Of a stretch of DNA of 64,000 nt, positions 40,174 to 50,946 are shown in pieces. Source of the stretch: Nocardioides salarius (GTDB taxonomy: Bacteria; Actinomycetota; Actinomycetes; Propionibacteriales; Nocardioidaceae). The number at the start of each line of letters is the position of its first letter. Within the stretch, counting starts at the first letter, position 1. The notes beneath the pieces are model-generated. The model saw nothing but the letters and a program-made list of their open reading frames with translations. It had not been told where the DNA came from and made no database searches. Both the position numbers and the translations under genes were made by a program. The stretch covers positions 4,402,001 to 4,466,000 of the forward strand of contig NZ_JAFBBZ010000001.1 of the NCBI RefSeq assembly GCF_016907435.1, written 5' to 3'.

Positions 40174-40785
40174 ATGAACTCCCTCTATCTCCCGCTCGCC
40201 GACCTGGTCTCGATCAGCCTGCTCTGCCTCGCCGTCTACTACCCGCGCCACCGTCGCCGCGACCTGCTGGTCGCGTTCCTCGGGGTCAATGTCGGTGTCC
40301 TGGCCGTGGCCACGGCCCTGGTCAACAGCGACGCCACCCTGGGGCTGGGCCTGGGGCTCTTCGGGGTGCTGTCCATCATCCGGCTCCGCTCGCTGGAGCT
40401 GGGCCAGCACGAGGTGGCCTACTACTTCGCGGCCCTGGCCCTGGGTCTCCTTGGCGGACTGGGCTCGCTCGAGGTGCCGCTCACCGTGCTGCTGATGGCG
40501 GTCCTGGTGGCCGTCATCGCCGTGGCCGACAGCCCGCGGCTCCTCACCCGCGACCACCAGCAGCTGGTGCTCCTCGACGGTGCCTACACCGACGAGGCCG
40601 TCCTGGCGGCGGTGCTGGGCGAGAGCGTCGGCGGCGAGGTCCGCAAGGTGGCCGTCCACAAGGTCGACCTGGTCAACGACACCACGCTGGTCGACGTCCG
40701 CTGGCGCAGCGCCGAGCAGCCTCCCCTCCCGGAGGCCCTGTCCCGCAGCACCTCCTCCGTAGCCCCCACGGCGGTCGGGGCATGA
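40174..40785 (+). CDS. DUF4956 membrane protein
   Basis: A 203-aa protein with about four transmembrane helices in its first 115 residues (DLVSISLLCLAVYY, LVAFLGVNVGVLAVATALV, TLGLGLGLFGVLSIIRLRS, VPLTVLLMAVLVAVIAVA) and a soluble C-terminal domain. The LGLGLFGVLSIIRLRSLELG stretch marks DUF4956. ATGA overlap with the VTC gene; the family is typically found beside VTC and CotH genes. Function unknown; a membrane partner of the VTC protein is plausible. The ATG is preceded by a weak AAGGA. Confidence 0.85.
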   Translation: MNSLYLPLADLVSISLLCLAVYYPRHRRRDLLVAFLGVNVGVLAVATALVNSDATLGLGLGLFGVLSIIRLRSLELGQHEVAYYFAALALGLLGGLGSLEVPLTVLLMAVLVAVIAVADSPRLLTRDHQQLVLLDGAYTDEAVLAAVLGESVGGEVRKVAVHKVDLVNDTTLVDVRWRSAEQPPLPEALSRSTSSVAPTAVGA

Positions 40786-41632
40786 CCGCCACCACGTCCG
40801 AGCGCGCCGTACCCGCGTGCGACCCGCTGGCCCGCATCGACCTGCTCGAGGCGACGTCCCTGGCCGAGCTGACCACCGACGCCGCCCTGATGACACGCAC
40901 CGACCGCAAGTACGTCGTCCCGGTGGCTGCGCTGCCAGAGGTGGTGGCGGCCCTGCAGGCGCTCGACCCCGACCTGAGGGTGCTGGAGATCGACGGCCTG
41001 CGCCGTCACCGCTACGACTCGACGTACCTCGACACGCCCGAGCTCGAGGCCTACTGGCGAGCCGCCAGGGGACGCCGGCACCGGTTCAAGGTCCGCGCCA
41101 GGCACTACCTCGACTCCGGGGCCGCGTTCACCGAGGTCAAGACCCGGGGGACGCGCGGGTCCACCGTCAAGTCCCGGATCCCCCGCGGTGGCTCCGCGGC
41201 AGCGGTCGTGCCGTGCGGCCTCTCGGCCGAGGACGACGCCTTCGTGGGCGACGAGCTCGACGGTGCCGGTCTCGCCCACGTCGACGTCACCGCCCTGGTG
41301 CCGACGTTGCGCACCGGCTACACGCGCACCACGCTCTGGCTCCCCACGAGCGGTGCTCGCGTCACCATCGACCTCGACCTCGTCTGGTCGCTCCCCGGGG
41401 GAGGCGGCACGGCTCGGGTGCCCGGCCTCGCGGTCGTGGAGACCAAGAGTCCCGGGGCCAGGAGCGGCGTCGACCGGCGGCTGTGGAGCCAGGGGCACCG
41501 CCCGGTGCGGATCTCCAAGTACGGCACCGGCCTGGCGCTGCTGCACCCCGACCTGCCGGCGCACCGCTGGAACCGGGTGCGCGCCCGGCACCTCGAGCCG
41601 CACCTCACCTACAGCCAGACCCAGGAGCCCGC

Positions 41633-41636
<4 letters not shown>
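40782..41636 (+). CDS. VTC-domain protein (polyphosphate polymerase-like)
   Basis: A 284-aa protein with a tunnel-fold VTC domain, the catalytic fold of eukaryotic polyphosphate polymerase. Basic/acidic tunnel residues: MTRTDRKYVVPVA (about 34-46), RRHRFKVRARHYLDSG, FTEVKTRGTRGSTVKSR, TIDLDLVW, VETKSPGARS and RPVRISKYGTGLALL. Whether it makes polyphosphate or acts on another triphosphate is unknown. ATGA overlaps on both sides tie it to DUF4956 and CotH. Confidence 0.85.
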
Positions 41637-43069
<1,433 letters not shown>

Positions 43070-43082
43070 AGCGCAGCAGAGT

Positions 43083-43121
43083 GTGGGGCCCCGGACGAAC
43101 CAGGTTCATCCGGGGCTCCAC
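43083..43121 (+). terminator. long hairpin after cotH
   Basis: GTGGGGCCCCGGA (43083-43095) pairs with TCCGGGGCTCCAC (43109-43121) with one G-U; the loop itself contains GAACC/GGTTC. About 18 pairs in total, 14 bp after the stop. No T run follows. Confidence 0.65.
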
Positions 43122-43189
43122 GGTTCCGGGGGCAGGTCGTCGGCGCGCCCCCCCTCGACAGACCTCGTCGCCGGAGCCGGTGGCGAAGG

Positions 43190-43195
43190 TACGGT
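43190..43195 (+). promoter_or_regulatory. -10 element for acVLRF1 gene, leaderless spacing
   Basis: TACGGT ends 7 nt before the ATG at 43202. Confidence 0.5.
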
Positions 43196-43201
43196 CGGCG
43201 C

Positions 43202-43816
43202 ATGCCTGACGTCCTGGTCCCCGCAGCCCGCGTCGAGCGGTGGGTCGCCAACTTCGAGACCCGGCACGGCGACACCGCCCTGTCGGTGGTCGACGGCGTC
43301 CTGAGCGGGACCGCCGCAGACGGGTCGCGGTTCACCGCCCGCCTGCCGCTCGGGGCGGCGTACGACGGTCCGGCGGAGGCGGCCGGTCTGGCCGGCGCTG
43401 CCGCGAGCGCGGCGCCCGACGACTGGGGGGTGCTGCTGGTGCGCAAGGGCGGCTTCGCCGTGGCGCGGATGAGCGGGGCCACGATGGGGGCGTCCAAGAC
43501 CGGTCAGCGCCATGTCCAGGGCCGCACGAAGGCCGGCGGCCAGAGCCAGCAGCGCTTCGCCCGCCGTCGCGACAACCAGGCCCGCCAGGCGTACGAGGCG
43601 GCCGCCGACCACGCCGCCCGCATCCTCGACGGCCTCGCCGGGCCCGTCGTCGTGGGTGGTGACCGCACCGCCGTCGACGAGGTCCTCGCCGATCGGCGTC
43701 TCGCGGGGCTGGGCACCGTCGAACCCTGGCTGGCGCTGCCCGACCCGCGCCGCGGCGTGCTCGAGCAGGGCGTCGCCGACGCGCTGTCGCTGCGCGTCGA
43801 GGTGCACAACGCCTGA
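43202..43816 (+). CDS. acVLRF1-family peptidyl-tRNA hydrolase (Vms1-like release factor)
   Basis: A 204-aa actinobacterial Vms1/ANKZF1-like release factor homologue, expected to hydrolyse peptidyl-tRNA on stalled or split ribosomes. The catalytic glutamine region GRTKAGGQSQQRFARRRDNQ (about residues 102-121) has a GGQ-like motif plus a basic helix. Preceding core: DDWGVLLVRKGGFAVARMSG. ATG 43202 with a -10 seven nt upstream. Not part of the ABC operon that follows. Confidence 0.8.
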   Translation: MPDVLVPAARVERWVANFETRHGDTALSVVDGVLSGTAADGSRFTARLPLGAAYDGPAEAAGLAGAAASAAPDDWGVLLVRKGGFAVARMSGATMGASKTGQRHVQGRTKAGGQSQQRFARRRDNQARQAYEAAADHAARILDGLAGPVVVGGDRTAVDEVLADRRLAGLGTVEPWLALPDPRRGVLEQGVADALSLRVEVHNA

Positions 43817-43859
43817 GGCGCCACTGGCTCGCCTGCCAGCGCCGGGGGCTGGACGGGGC

Positions 43860-43865
43860 TACGGT
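43860..43865 (+). promoter_or_regulatory. -10 element for ABC exporter genes, leaderless spacing
   Basis: TACGGT ends 7 nt before the GTG at 43872. Confidence 0.5.
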
Positions 43866-43871
43866 GGACAG

Positions 43872-44762
43872 GTGTCGTCCGACGTCATCGAGGTCCACGA
43901 GCTGGTCAAGACCTTCGGGCGGGTGCGGGCCCTCGACGGGCTCGACCTGCAGGTGCGCGCGGGGGAGGTGCACGGCTTCCTGGGGCCCAACGGCTCGGGC
44001 AAGTCCACCACCATCCGGGTGCTGCTCGGGCTGCTGCGCGCCGACTCGGGCACGGTGCGGCTGCTCGGCGGCGACCCGTGGCGCCAGGCCGCCGACCTGC
44101 ACCGCCGCCTGGCCTACGTGCCGGGCGACGTGAGCCTGTGGGCCAACCTCACCGGCGGCGAGTGCATCGACCTCCTCGGCCGGCTGCGCGGGGGGCTCGA
44201 CCCCGCGCGTCGCGACGAGCTGGTCGAGAGGTTCGCCCTCGACCCCACCAAGAAGGGCCGCAGCTACAGCAAGGGCAACCGCCAGAAGGTGGCGCTCGTC
44301 GCCGCCCTGGCCGCCGACGTCGAGCTGCTGCTGCTCGACGAGCCCACCTCGGGGCTCGACCCCCTGATGGAGGCCGAGTTCCGTGACTGCGTCAACACCT
44401 ACCGCGCGGGCGGGGGGAGCGTGCTGCTCTCCAGCCACGTGCTCGGCGAGGTGGAGCAGATGTGCGAGCGCGTGAGCATCATCAACGAGGGCCGGCTCGT
44501 CGAGAGCGGCAGCCTCGCCGAGATGCGCCACCTCAGCCGCACCGCCGTCACCGCCCAGCTGCGCGGACCAGCCCCCGGTCTCGACGGCCTCGCCGGCGTC
44601 CACGACCTGCGCTCCGACGGTGGCGAGGTCAGCTTCGAGGTCGACCCCGAGGCCGTCGAGCCCGCACTGCGGCTCCTCCTCGAGGCCGGCGTGACGGGCC
44701 TGGTCTCCCAGCCGCCGACGCTCGAGCAGCTCTTCATGCGTCACTACGGGGAGCGGCGGTGA
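43872..44762 (+). CDS. ABC transporter ATP-binding protein (multidrug exporter type)
   Basis: ATPase subunit (296 aa): Walker A LGPNGSGKSTTIRVLLG (about 36-52), signature SYSKGNRQKVALVAALA (a YSKG variant typical of this subfamily), Walker B LLLLDEPTSGLDPL, H-loop SSHVLGEVEQMCERV. The C-terminal 80 residues are the usual regulatory extension. Coupled by GTGA to a large permease. Substrate unknown; homologues are called anthracycline or antibiotic exporters. Confidence 0.9.
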   Translation: MSSDVIEVHELVKTFGRVRALDGLDLQVRAGEVHGFLGPNGSGKSTTIRVLLGLLRADSGTVRLLGGDPWRQAADLHRRLAYVPGDVSLWANLTGGECIDLLGRLRGGLDPARRDELVERFALDPTKKGRSYSKGNRQKVALVAALAADVELLLLDEPTSGLDPLMEAEFRDCVNTYRAGGGSVLLSSHVLGEVEQMCERVSIINEGRLVESGSLAEMRHLSRTAVTAQLRGPAPGLDGLAGVHDLRSDGGEVSFEVDPEAVEPALRLLLEAGVTGLVSQPPTLEQLFMRHYGERR

Positions 44763-46345
44763 CCAGCGGTCTCTTCACCGGCACCCTGACCCTGTGGGCC
44801 AAGGCATTGAAGGGCGACCGCTGGCTGGTGCTCGGCTGGGGGGTGGCGCTCGCCGTCCTCTACTGGGCCCAGGCGTGGTCGATCGACCGGCTCTACCCCG
44901 GTGAGGGCGAGCTGGCCCGGATGGCCGCGGCCATGGAGCGCAACCAGGCGATGATCGCGCTGGCCGGCCCCGCCCGCTCGCTCGACACCGTCGGGGGCCA
45001 GGTCACCTGGCAGGCCAGCGCCTTCGGCGCCGTGCTCCTGGGCCTGGTCGTCATGGTCGTCGTCACCCGGCACACCCGTGCCGAGGAGGAGTCGGGACGC
45101 GACGACCTGGTCCGCTCAGCGGTGGTGGGCCGCTTCGCGCCCCCGGCCGCGGCCGTGCTGAGCGCACTCGTCGTCTCCGTCTTCTCCGGTGCGCTGGTCA
45201 CCCTCTCGCTGGCCACCTACCCGCTCGAGGTGGCCGACTCGGCGGCGCTGGGCGTCGGCCTGGTGCTGTGCGGCCTGTGCTTCACCGGCACGACCCTCGT
45301 CGCCGCCCAGCTGGTGTCCAGCACCCGCGCGGCCCGCGGGATCGCCGGTGCGGTGATCGCGGCGGCGTACGCACTGCGGGCCGTCGGCGACGTCTCGGTG
45401 CCTGCGCTGTCCTGGCTCTCGCCGATCGGCTGGTACCAGGCGATGCACCCCTTCTCCGGGCTGCGCTGGTGGCCGGTGCTGCTGCTGCTCGCCGCTGGGG
45501 CGGCCAACCTCGCGCTGGCCGGCGCCCTGCTCGTACGCCGTGACATCGGAGCCGGTCTGGTGGCCAGCCGTCCCGGGCCCGCTCGGGCCGGGTCGGCGTT
45601 GTCGGGGACGGTCGGCCTCGCCTGGCGGCTCCAGCGGGGCGGCATCATCGGCTGGAGCGTCGGGCTCTTCCTGACCGGCGTCGCGTACGGCGCCCTGGGG
45701 ACGGAGGTCGAGGACCTGGTCGGCGACTCCGACCTCGGGCTCGAGATGATGACCCAGGGCGTGCCCGACCTCGTCGACGGGTTCTTCGCCACGATGCTGC
45801 TGATGCTCGCGCTGCTCACCGCCGGCTTCGCGACCTCGTCGATGCTGCGGCCACGCAGCGAGGAGGAGTCGGGCCTGGCCGAGCTCGTGCTCTCGGCACC
45901 ACTGGCTCGCGGGCGCTGGCTGCTGTCCTGGACGCTCGTCACCGTGCTCGCCACGCTGCTGGTGCTCGTCGTGGCGGGGCTGGGCATCGGCGCCGGGTAC
46001 GCGTTCGTCACCGCCGACCCGGTGCAGGCGGTGTCGTTCGTGCTGCCGCAGCTGCAGCACGCGCCCGCGGTGCTGCTGCTCGCGGCGGTCGCGCGCCTGG
46101 TCCACGCGCTGGCTCCACGGCTCGCCTCGCTCGCGTGGGCGCCGCTGGTCGTGGCCGTCGTGGTCATGTTCTTCGGCGACCTCCTCGACCTGCCGCAGTG
46201 GGTGCGCTGGCTCTCGCCCTTCGACCACCTGCCCCTGGTGCCGGCCGAGGACGCCTCGCTGGCGGCGTCGGCGGCGCTGCTGGGCGTCGCACTCGCCGTC
46301 GGCGCGGCGGGCCAGTTGGCCTTCCGGCGCCGCGACATCGGCTAG
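44759..46345 (+). CDS. ABC exporter permease, polyketide-antibiotic type
   Basis: A 528-aa membrane protein with about 12 transmembrane helices in two similar halves; each half repeats a R-x-E-E-E-S-G motif (RAEEESGRDDLVRSAVVGR and RSEEESGLAELVLSAPLARG), so it is an internal duplication. This duplicated layout is typical of the large permeases paired with single ATPases such as those called polyketide antibiotic exporters. GTG overlaps the ATPase stop. Confidence 0.88.
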   Translation: MTSGLFTGTLTLWAKALKGDRWLVLGWGVALAVLYWAQAWSIDRLYPGEGELARMAAAMERNQAMIALAGPARSLDTVGGQVTWQASAFGAVLLGLVVMVVVTRHTRAEEESGRDDLVRSAVVGRFAPPAAAVLSALVVSVFSGALVTLSLATYPLEVADSAALGVGLVLCGLCFTGTTLVAAQLVSSTRAARGIAGAVIAAAYALRAVGDVSVPALSWLSPIGWYQAMHPFSGLRWWPVLLLLAAGAANLALAGALLVRRDIGAGLVASRPGPARAGSALSGTVGLAWRLQRGGIIGWSVGLFLTGVAYGALGTEVEDLVGDSDLGLEMMTQGVPDLVDGFFATMLLMLALLTAGFATSSMLRPRSEEESGLAELVLSAPLARGRWLLSWTLVTVLATLLVLVVAGLGIGAGYAFVTADPVQAVSFVLPQLQHAPAVLLLAAVARLVHALAPRLASLAWAPLVVAVVVMFFGDLLDLPQWVRWLSPFDHLPLVPAEDASLAASAALLGVALAVGAAGQLAFRRRDIG

Positions 46346-46348
46346 CGT
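46343..46348 (+). promoter_or_regulatory. -10 element, leaderless spacing
   Basis: TAGCGT lies at the very end of the permease gene (it overlaps the stop) and ends 8 nt before the GTG at 46356. Confidence 0.4.
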
Positions 46349-46355
46349 CGGGCTC

Positions 46356-47273
46356 GTGGCCCCGACGTGGCAGCCCGACCCGGGCTGGCATCCGCTCCCC
46401 GGCGGGGCCGGCATGTCCACGATCGGCGTGTGGCGCACCAGCCTCGGTACACAGCCCGTGGCCGTGAAGCGCCTGGCCGCACCCGGTGAGCACGACCCCG
46501 CCGAGCTCGGCGACCCCCACCACTTCGCCTACTGGCGCCGCGCCGCCGACGTGGTCACCTCCGGCATCCTGGCGCGCACCCGCGGGCTCAGGCCACCGGT
46601 GCGCTCGGTGGCCCAGGAGGACGTCGAGGGCATCACCTTGACGGAGGACTGGGTCGAGGACGCCGCCGTCAACGGGCTCTTCGCGGCGCACGCCCTGGGC
46701 CGCTTCGCCGGCACGCCGGTGCCCGACGTCGCCTGGCTGGCCCGCGACCAGCTGCGCGACCGGTTGCGGCGTACGGCGCACCGGGGCGGCTGGCCGACCC
46801 TGTCCCGCACCACCGTCGCCGACGTGGCCGAGCACCTGTGGACGCGCCGCGACACCTTCCTCGACCGCTGCGACGCGCTGCCGCAGGTGCTGCAGCACGG
46901 TGACCCCACACCGGGCAACCTGCCGGGGCGGGAGGGCGACGACGTGGTGGCCATCGACTGGTCGTGCCTGGGCACCGCCGCGGTGGGCGCCGACCTCGGC
47001 TACTACCTGCTGGCCGCGCGCGAGGACTTCGAGCCGCTGCTCGACGCCTACCTGCTGGGGCTGCCCGACGGCGTGGCCACGCCCGAGGAGGCCGCGCTGG
47101 GCGCCCGGGTCACCGCGGTCTACACCGCGCTGAGCCGCGCCGAGTGGGCGCTGTCGCGGGTGGCCAGGGGAGAGGGGGCGCTCGCCGGCAAGTTCCGCCA
47201 CCCCGCCGTCGCCCCGCACCTGCGGGCCCTGCAGCGCCAGTTCCCCCTGATCGAGGCGCTGCTCGACGCCTGA
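46356..47273 (+). CDS. phosphotransferase-family (APH-fold) protein
   Basis: A 305-aa kinase-fold protein of the aminoglycoside phosphotransferase family. Lysine of the ATP site in VAVKRLAAPGEHD (about 35-47), catalytic loop LQHGDPTPGNLPGRE (about 184-198) and metal-binding AIDWSCLGTAAVGADLGYYL. It is not clear that it confers resistance; most members phosphorylate small metabolites. GTG start with -10 8 nt upstream. Confidence 0.82.
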   Translation: MAPTWQPDPGWHPLPGGAGMSTIGVWRTSLGTQPVAVKRLAAPGEHDPAELGDPHHFAYWRRAADVVTSGILARTRGLRPPVRSVAQEDVEGITLTEDWVEDAAVNGLFAAHALGRFAGTPVPDVAWLARDQLRDRLRRTAHRGGWPTLSRTTVADVAEHLWTRRDTFLDRCDALPQVLQHGDPTPGNLPGREGDDVVAIDWSCLGTAAVGADLGYYLLAAREDFEPLLDAYLLGLPDGVATPEEAALGARVTAVYTALSRAEWALSRVARGEGALAGKFRHPAVAPHLRALQRQFPLIEALLDA

Positions 47274-47285
47274 CCGGCGCCGTTG

Positions 47286-47403
47286 ATTGAGGAGGTTGCG
47301 CAGCAACCGTCTCGAAATCCGGTGAGTCCATGGCGTACGGCGGGCGCGGTCGTCACGGGGTCTCGGCGTCGCTCGTCGCTGGCGCTCCTCGCTGCTCGAC
47401 CAA
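47286..47403. repeat. hybrid intergenic repeat between APH-fold and metallopeptidase genes
   Basis: The left part has GAGGAGGTTGCGCAGCAACC-type sequence (47289 on) with a GGTTGC/GCAACC hairpin. The right part (about 47357-47403) carries GGTCTCGGCGTCGCTCG...CTGCTCGACC, the same arm as the 124-bp elements at 27155 and 27369. A further CTCGACC copy lies at 47435. No gene is present in 47274-47445. Confidence 0.65.
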
Positions 47404-47445
47404 CGGCGCCCGCCGACGGCGCTCGTCGCCGCTCGACCTACGACG

Positions 47446-48405
47446 TCACAGGCTGTCGGCCGCGAAGGTGTCGCAGTCGGTGAGGTCGCCGCCGTCGAGG
47501 CCGACCCGGAACCAGCGCTGGCGCTGCGCGGCGGAGCCGTGGGTCCAGGACTCCTCGTCGACCTGGCCCCGGGTCTGCTGCTGGATGCGGTCGTCGCCGA
47601 CGCTGGCCGCGGCCTCGAGCGCCAGCCGGACGTCCTCGTCGGTGAGCTCGCTGATGAGCGCGGTGCCCGAGGAGTCCTCGGTCGCGGTGGCGCCCCGCGT
47701 CCACATCCCGGCGTAGCAGTCGGCCTGCAGCTCCAGGCGCACCGCGTCGGAGGAGGCGCCCTGCTGGGTGCGGACCCGGCCCATCGTGCCCAGCACGTTC
47801 TGGACGTGGTGGCCGTACTCGTGGGCCAGGACGTAGGCCTCCACGAACCCACCGTCGGGCCCACCGAGCTGGCGCTCGAGCACCTCGTCGAAAAAGCCGC
47901 TGTCGAGGTAGATGGTGTCGTCGGCGGGGCAGTAGAACGGGCCGACGGCCGAGCTGGCCGCGCCGCAGCCGGTGCCGACCTGCCCGGAGAAGGTCACCAG
48001 CGAGTCAGCGGGGCGGAAGTCGTCGGCGAGCGTGTCGCCCCAGTAGTCGTAGAGGCTGTTCTCGACCGCGACCCGTGCGCAGTCGACCGACTCGTTGGCG
48101 TCCTCGCCGGTCTCGCAGGCGGCGTACCGCTCGGAGTCCTCGAAGCGGCTCGCGTCGAGGCTGCCCCCGGAGCCGAGGTCGAGCCCGGAGCCGCCGCCCA
48201 TCAGCTGGGTGACCACGAAGATGCCGACCACGATGACTGCCGCGACCACGCCACCCCCGCCGACGACCCCACCCGGGACGGGCAGCGAGGAGCCGCCACG
48301 GCTGCCGGAGCCCGGGAAGCCGCCACGGGAGCGGCCCCCTCCGCTGCTGCGACCCACGTCACGTGTGCGCCGGGTGTCGAGGTGGGCCTTGGGGTTGAAC
48401 CTCAC
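47446..48405 (-). CDS. neutral zinc metallopeptidase, YpfJ family
   Basis: A 319-aa membrane-anchored putative protease. A basic Gly/Ser-rich N terminus precedes one transmembrane segment (VVAAVIVVGIFVVTQLM, about 53-69). The extracytoplasmic domain has the zinc motif HEYGHHVQNVLG (about 194-205) and the downstream ELQADCYAGMW glutamate ligand. The fold and motif fit the YpfJ/Neutral zinc metallopeptidase family. The GTG at 48405 is chosen; divergent from the ABC-F gene. Substrate unknown. Confidence 0.88.
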   Translation of the reverse strand: MRFNPKAHLDTRRTRDVGRSSGGGRSRGGFPGSGSRGGSSLPVPGGVVGGGGVVAAVIVVGIFVVTQLMGGGSGLDLGSGGSLDASRFEDSERYAACETGEDANESVDCARVAVENSLYDYWGDTLADDFRPADSLVTFSGQVGTGCGAASSAVGPFYCPADDTIYLDSGFFDEVLERQLGGPDGGFVEAYVLAHEYGHHVQNVLGTMGRVRTQQGASSDAVRLELQADCYAGMWTRGATATEDSSGTALISELTDEDVRLALEAAASVGDDRIQQQTRGQVDEESWTHGSAAQRQRWFRVGLDGGDLTDCDTFAADSL

Positions 48406-48469
48406 GTCGTGCCTCCTGGGGCGGCCTGCGCCGGGTGCCGGCGAATCGGTGGCTGAGGCTACCGACTCC

Positions 48470-48475
48470 TACGAT
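48470..48475 (+). promoter_or_regulatory. -10 element for ABC-F gene
   Basis: TACGAT ends 10 nt before the ATG at 48485. Confidence 0.4.
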
Positions 48476-48484
48476 TGGACTCCT

Positions 48485-50083
<1,599 letters not shown>

Positions 50084-50114
50084 GGGCGCCGGGTCCGGTG
50101 TCGGTGCCGGTTCC

Positions 50115-50120
50115 TAGACT
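50115..50120 (+). promoter_or_regulatory. -10 element, leaderless spacing
   Basis: TAGACT ends 7 nt before the ATG at 50127. Confidence 0.5.
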
Positions 50121-50126
50121 CCGGGC

Positions 50127-50927
50127 ATGACACCCGAAGAGCTCGCCGCCGTCGGTCTGCAGGTCCACGTCGAGGGCGCGGTCGCCACCGTCACCCTCGA
50201 CCGCCCCGAGGTCCGCAACGCCCAGACCCCGGCGATGTGGCGCGCCCTGGCCACGGTCGGCGAGCGCCTGGTGGCCGACGACGAGGTGCGGGTGGTCGTC
50301 GTGCGCGGCGCCGGCACCACCTTCTCCGCCGGTCTCGACCGGGCGATGCTCGACCCGGCGTCCTCCGCCGAGGGCGTGGAGTCCGTGGCCGACCTGCTGC
50401 GCCGCAGCGAGGAGGAGATGTCGGCGACGATCGACGACTACCAGCGCGGCTTCACCTGGCTGCGCGACCCGTCGTTCGTCTCGATCGCCGCGGTCCAGGG
50501 CTACGCGGTGGGCGCCGGCTTCCAGCTGGCGCTGGCCTGCGACCTGCGGGTGCTGACCGACGACGCCCAGCTGTGCATGAAGGAGGCGGCCCTGGGCCTG
50601 GTCGCCGACCTCACGGGAACAAAACCCCTGGTCGAGGCGGTTGGCTACGCGAGGGCACTGGAGATCTGTGCCACGGCACGCATGGTCGGCGCCGAGGAGG
50701 CGGTGCGCATCGGCATCGCCCTGACCGCGGTCCCGACCGACCAGCTCGCTGCCACCGTCGCGCACCTCGTCGAGTCCCTCACCGCCCCGATGGCCGGGGC
50801 GGTGCGTGAGACCAAGGCGCTGCTCCAGAGCGCGGCGGCACAGCCGCTGGACGAGCAGCGCCGCCTCGAGCGCGAGGCCCAGGGCCGCCGCTTCCGCGAG
50901 GTCGCGGGCGCCACCCACGAGCAGTAG
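50127..50927 (+). CDS. enoyl-CoA hydratase/isomerase-family protein
   Basis: Crotonase-fold protein (266 aa): VTLDRPEVRNAQTPAMWRAL (about 26-45), oxyanion-hole segments GAGTTFSAGLDRAML (about 63-77) and IAAVQGYAVGAGFQLALACD (about 122-141), and the downstream region near LGLVADLTGTKPLVEAVGYA. Acts on CoA thioesters in fatty-acid-like metabolism; the exact reaction is not clear. The next gene begins 19 bp after its stop. Confidence 0.88.
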   Translation: MTPEELAAVGLQVHVEGAVATVTLDRPEVRNAQTPAMWRALATVGERLVADDEVRVVVVRGAGTTFSAGLDRAMLDPASSAEGVESVADLLRRSEEEMSATIDDYQRGFTWLRDPSFVSIAAVQGYAVGAGFQLALACDLRVLTDDAQLCMKEAALGLVADLTGTKPLVEAVGYARALEICATARMVGAEEAVRIGIALTAVPTDQLAATVAHLVESLTAPMAGAVRETKALLQSAAAQPLDEQRRLEREAQGRRFREVAGATHEQ

Positions 50928-50946
50928 CAGCAGTGAGGAGCACGAC

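Noticed and set aside
46356..47273. Aminoglycoside resistance gene
   Set aside because: The fold is that of aminoglycoside phosphotransferases, but similarity to true resistance enzymes cannot be shown and most family members have other substrates.
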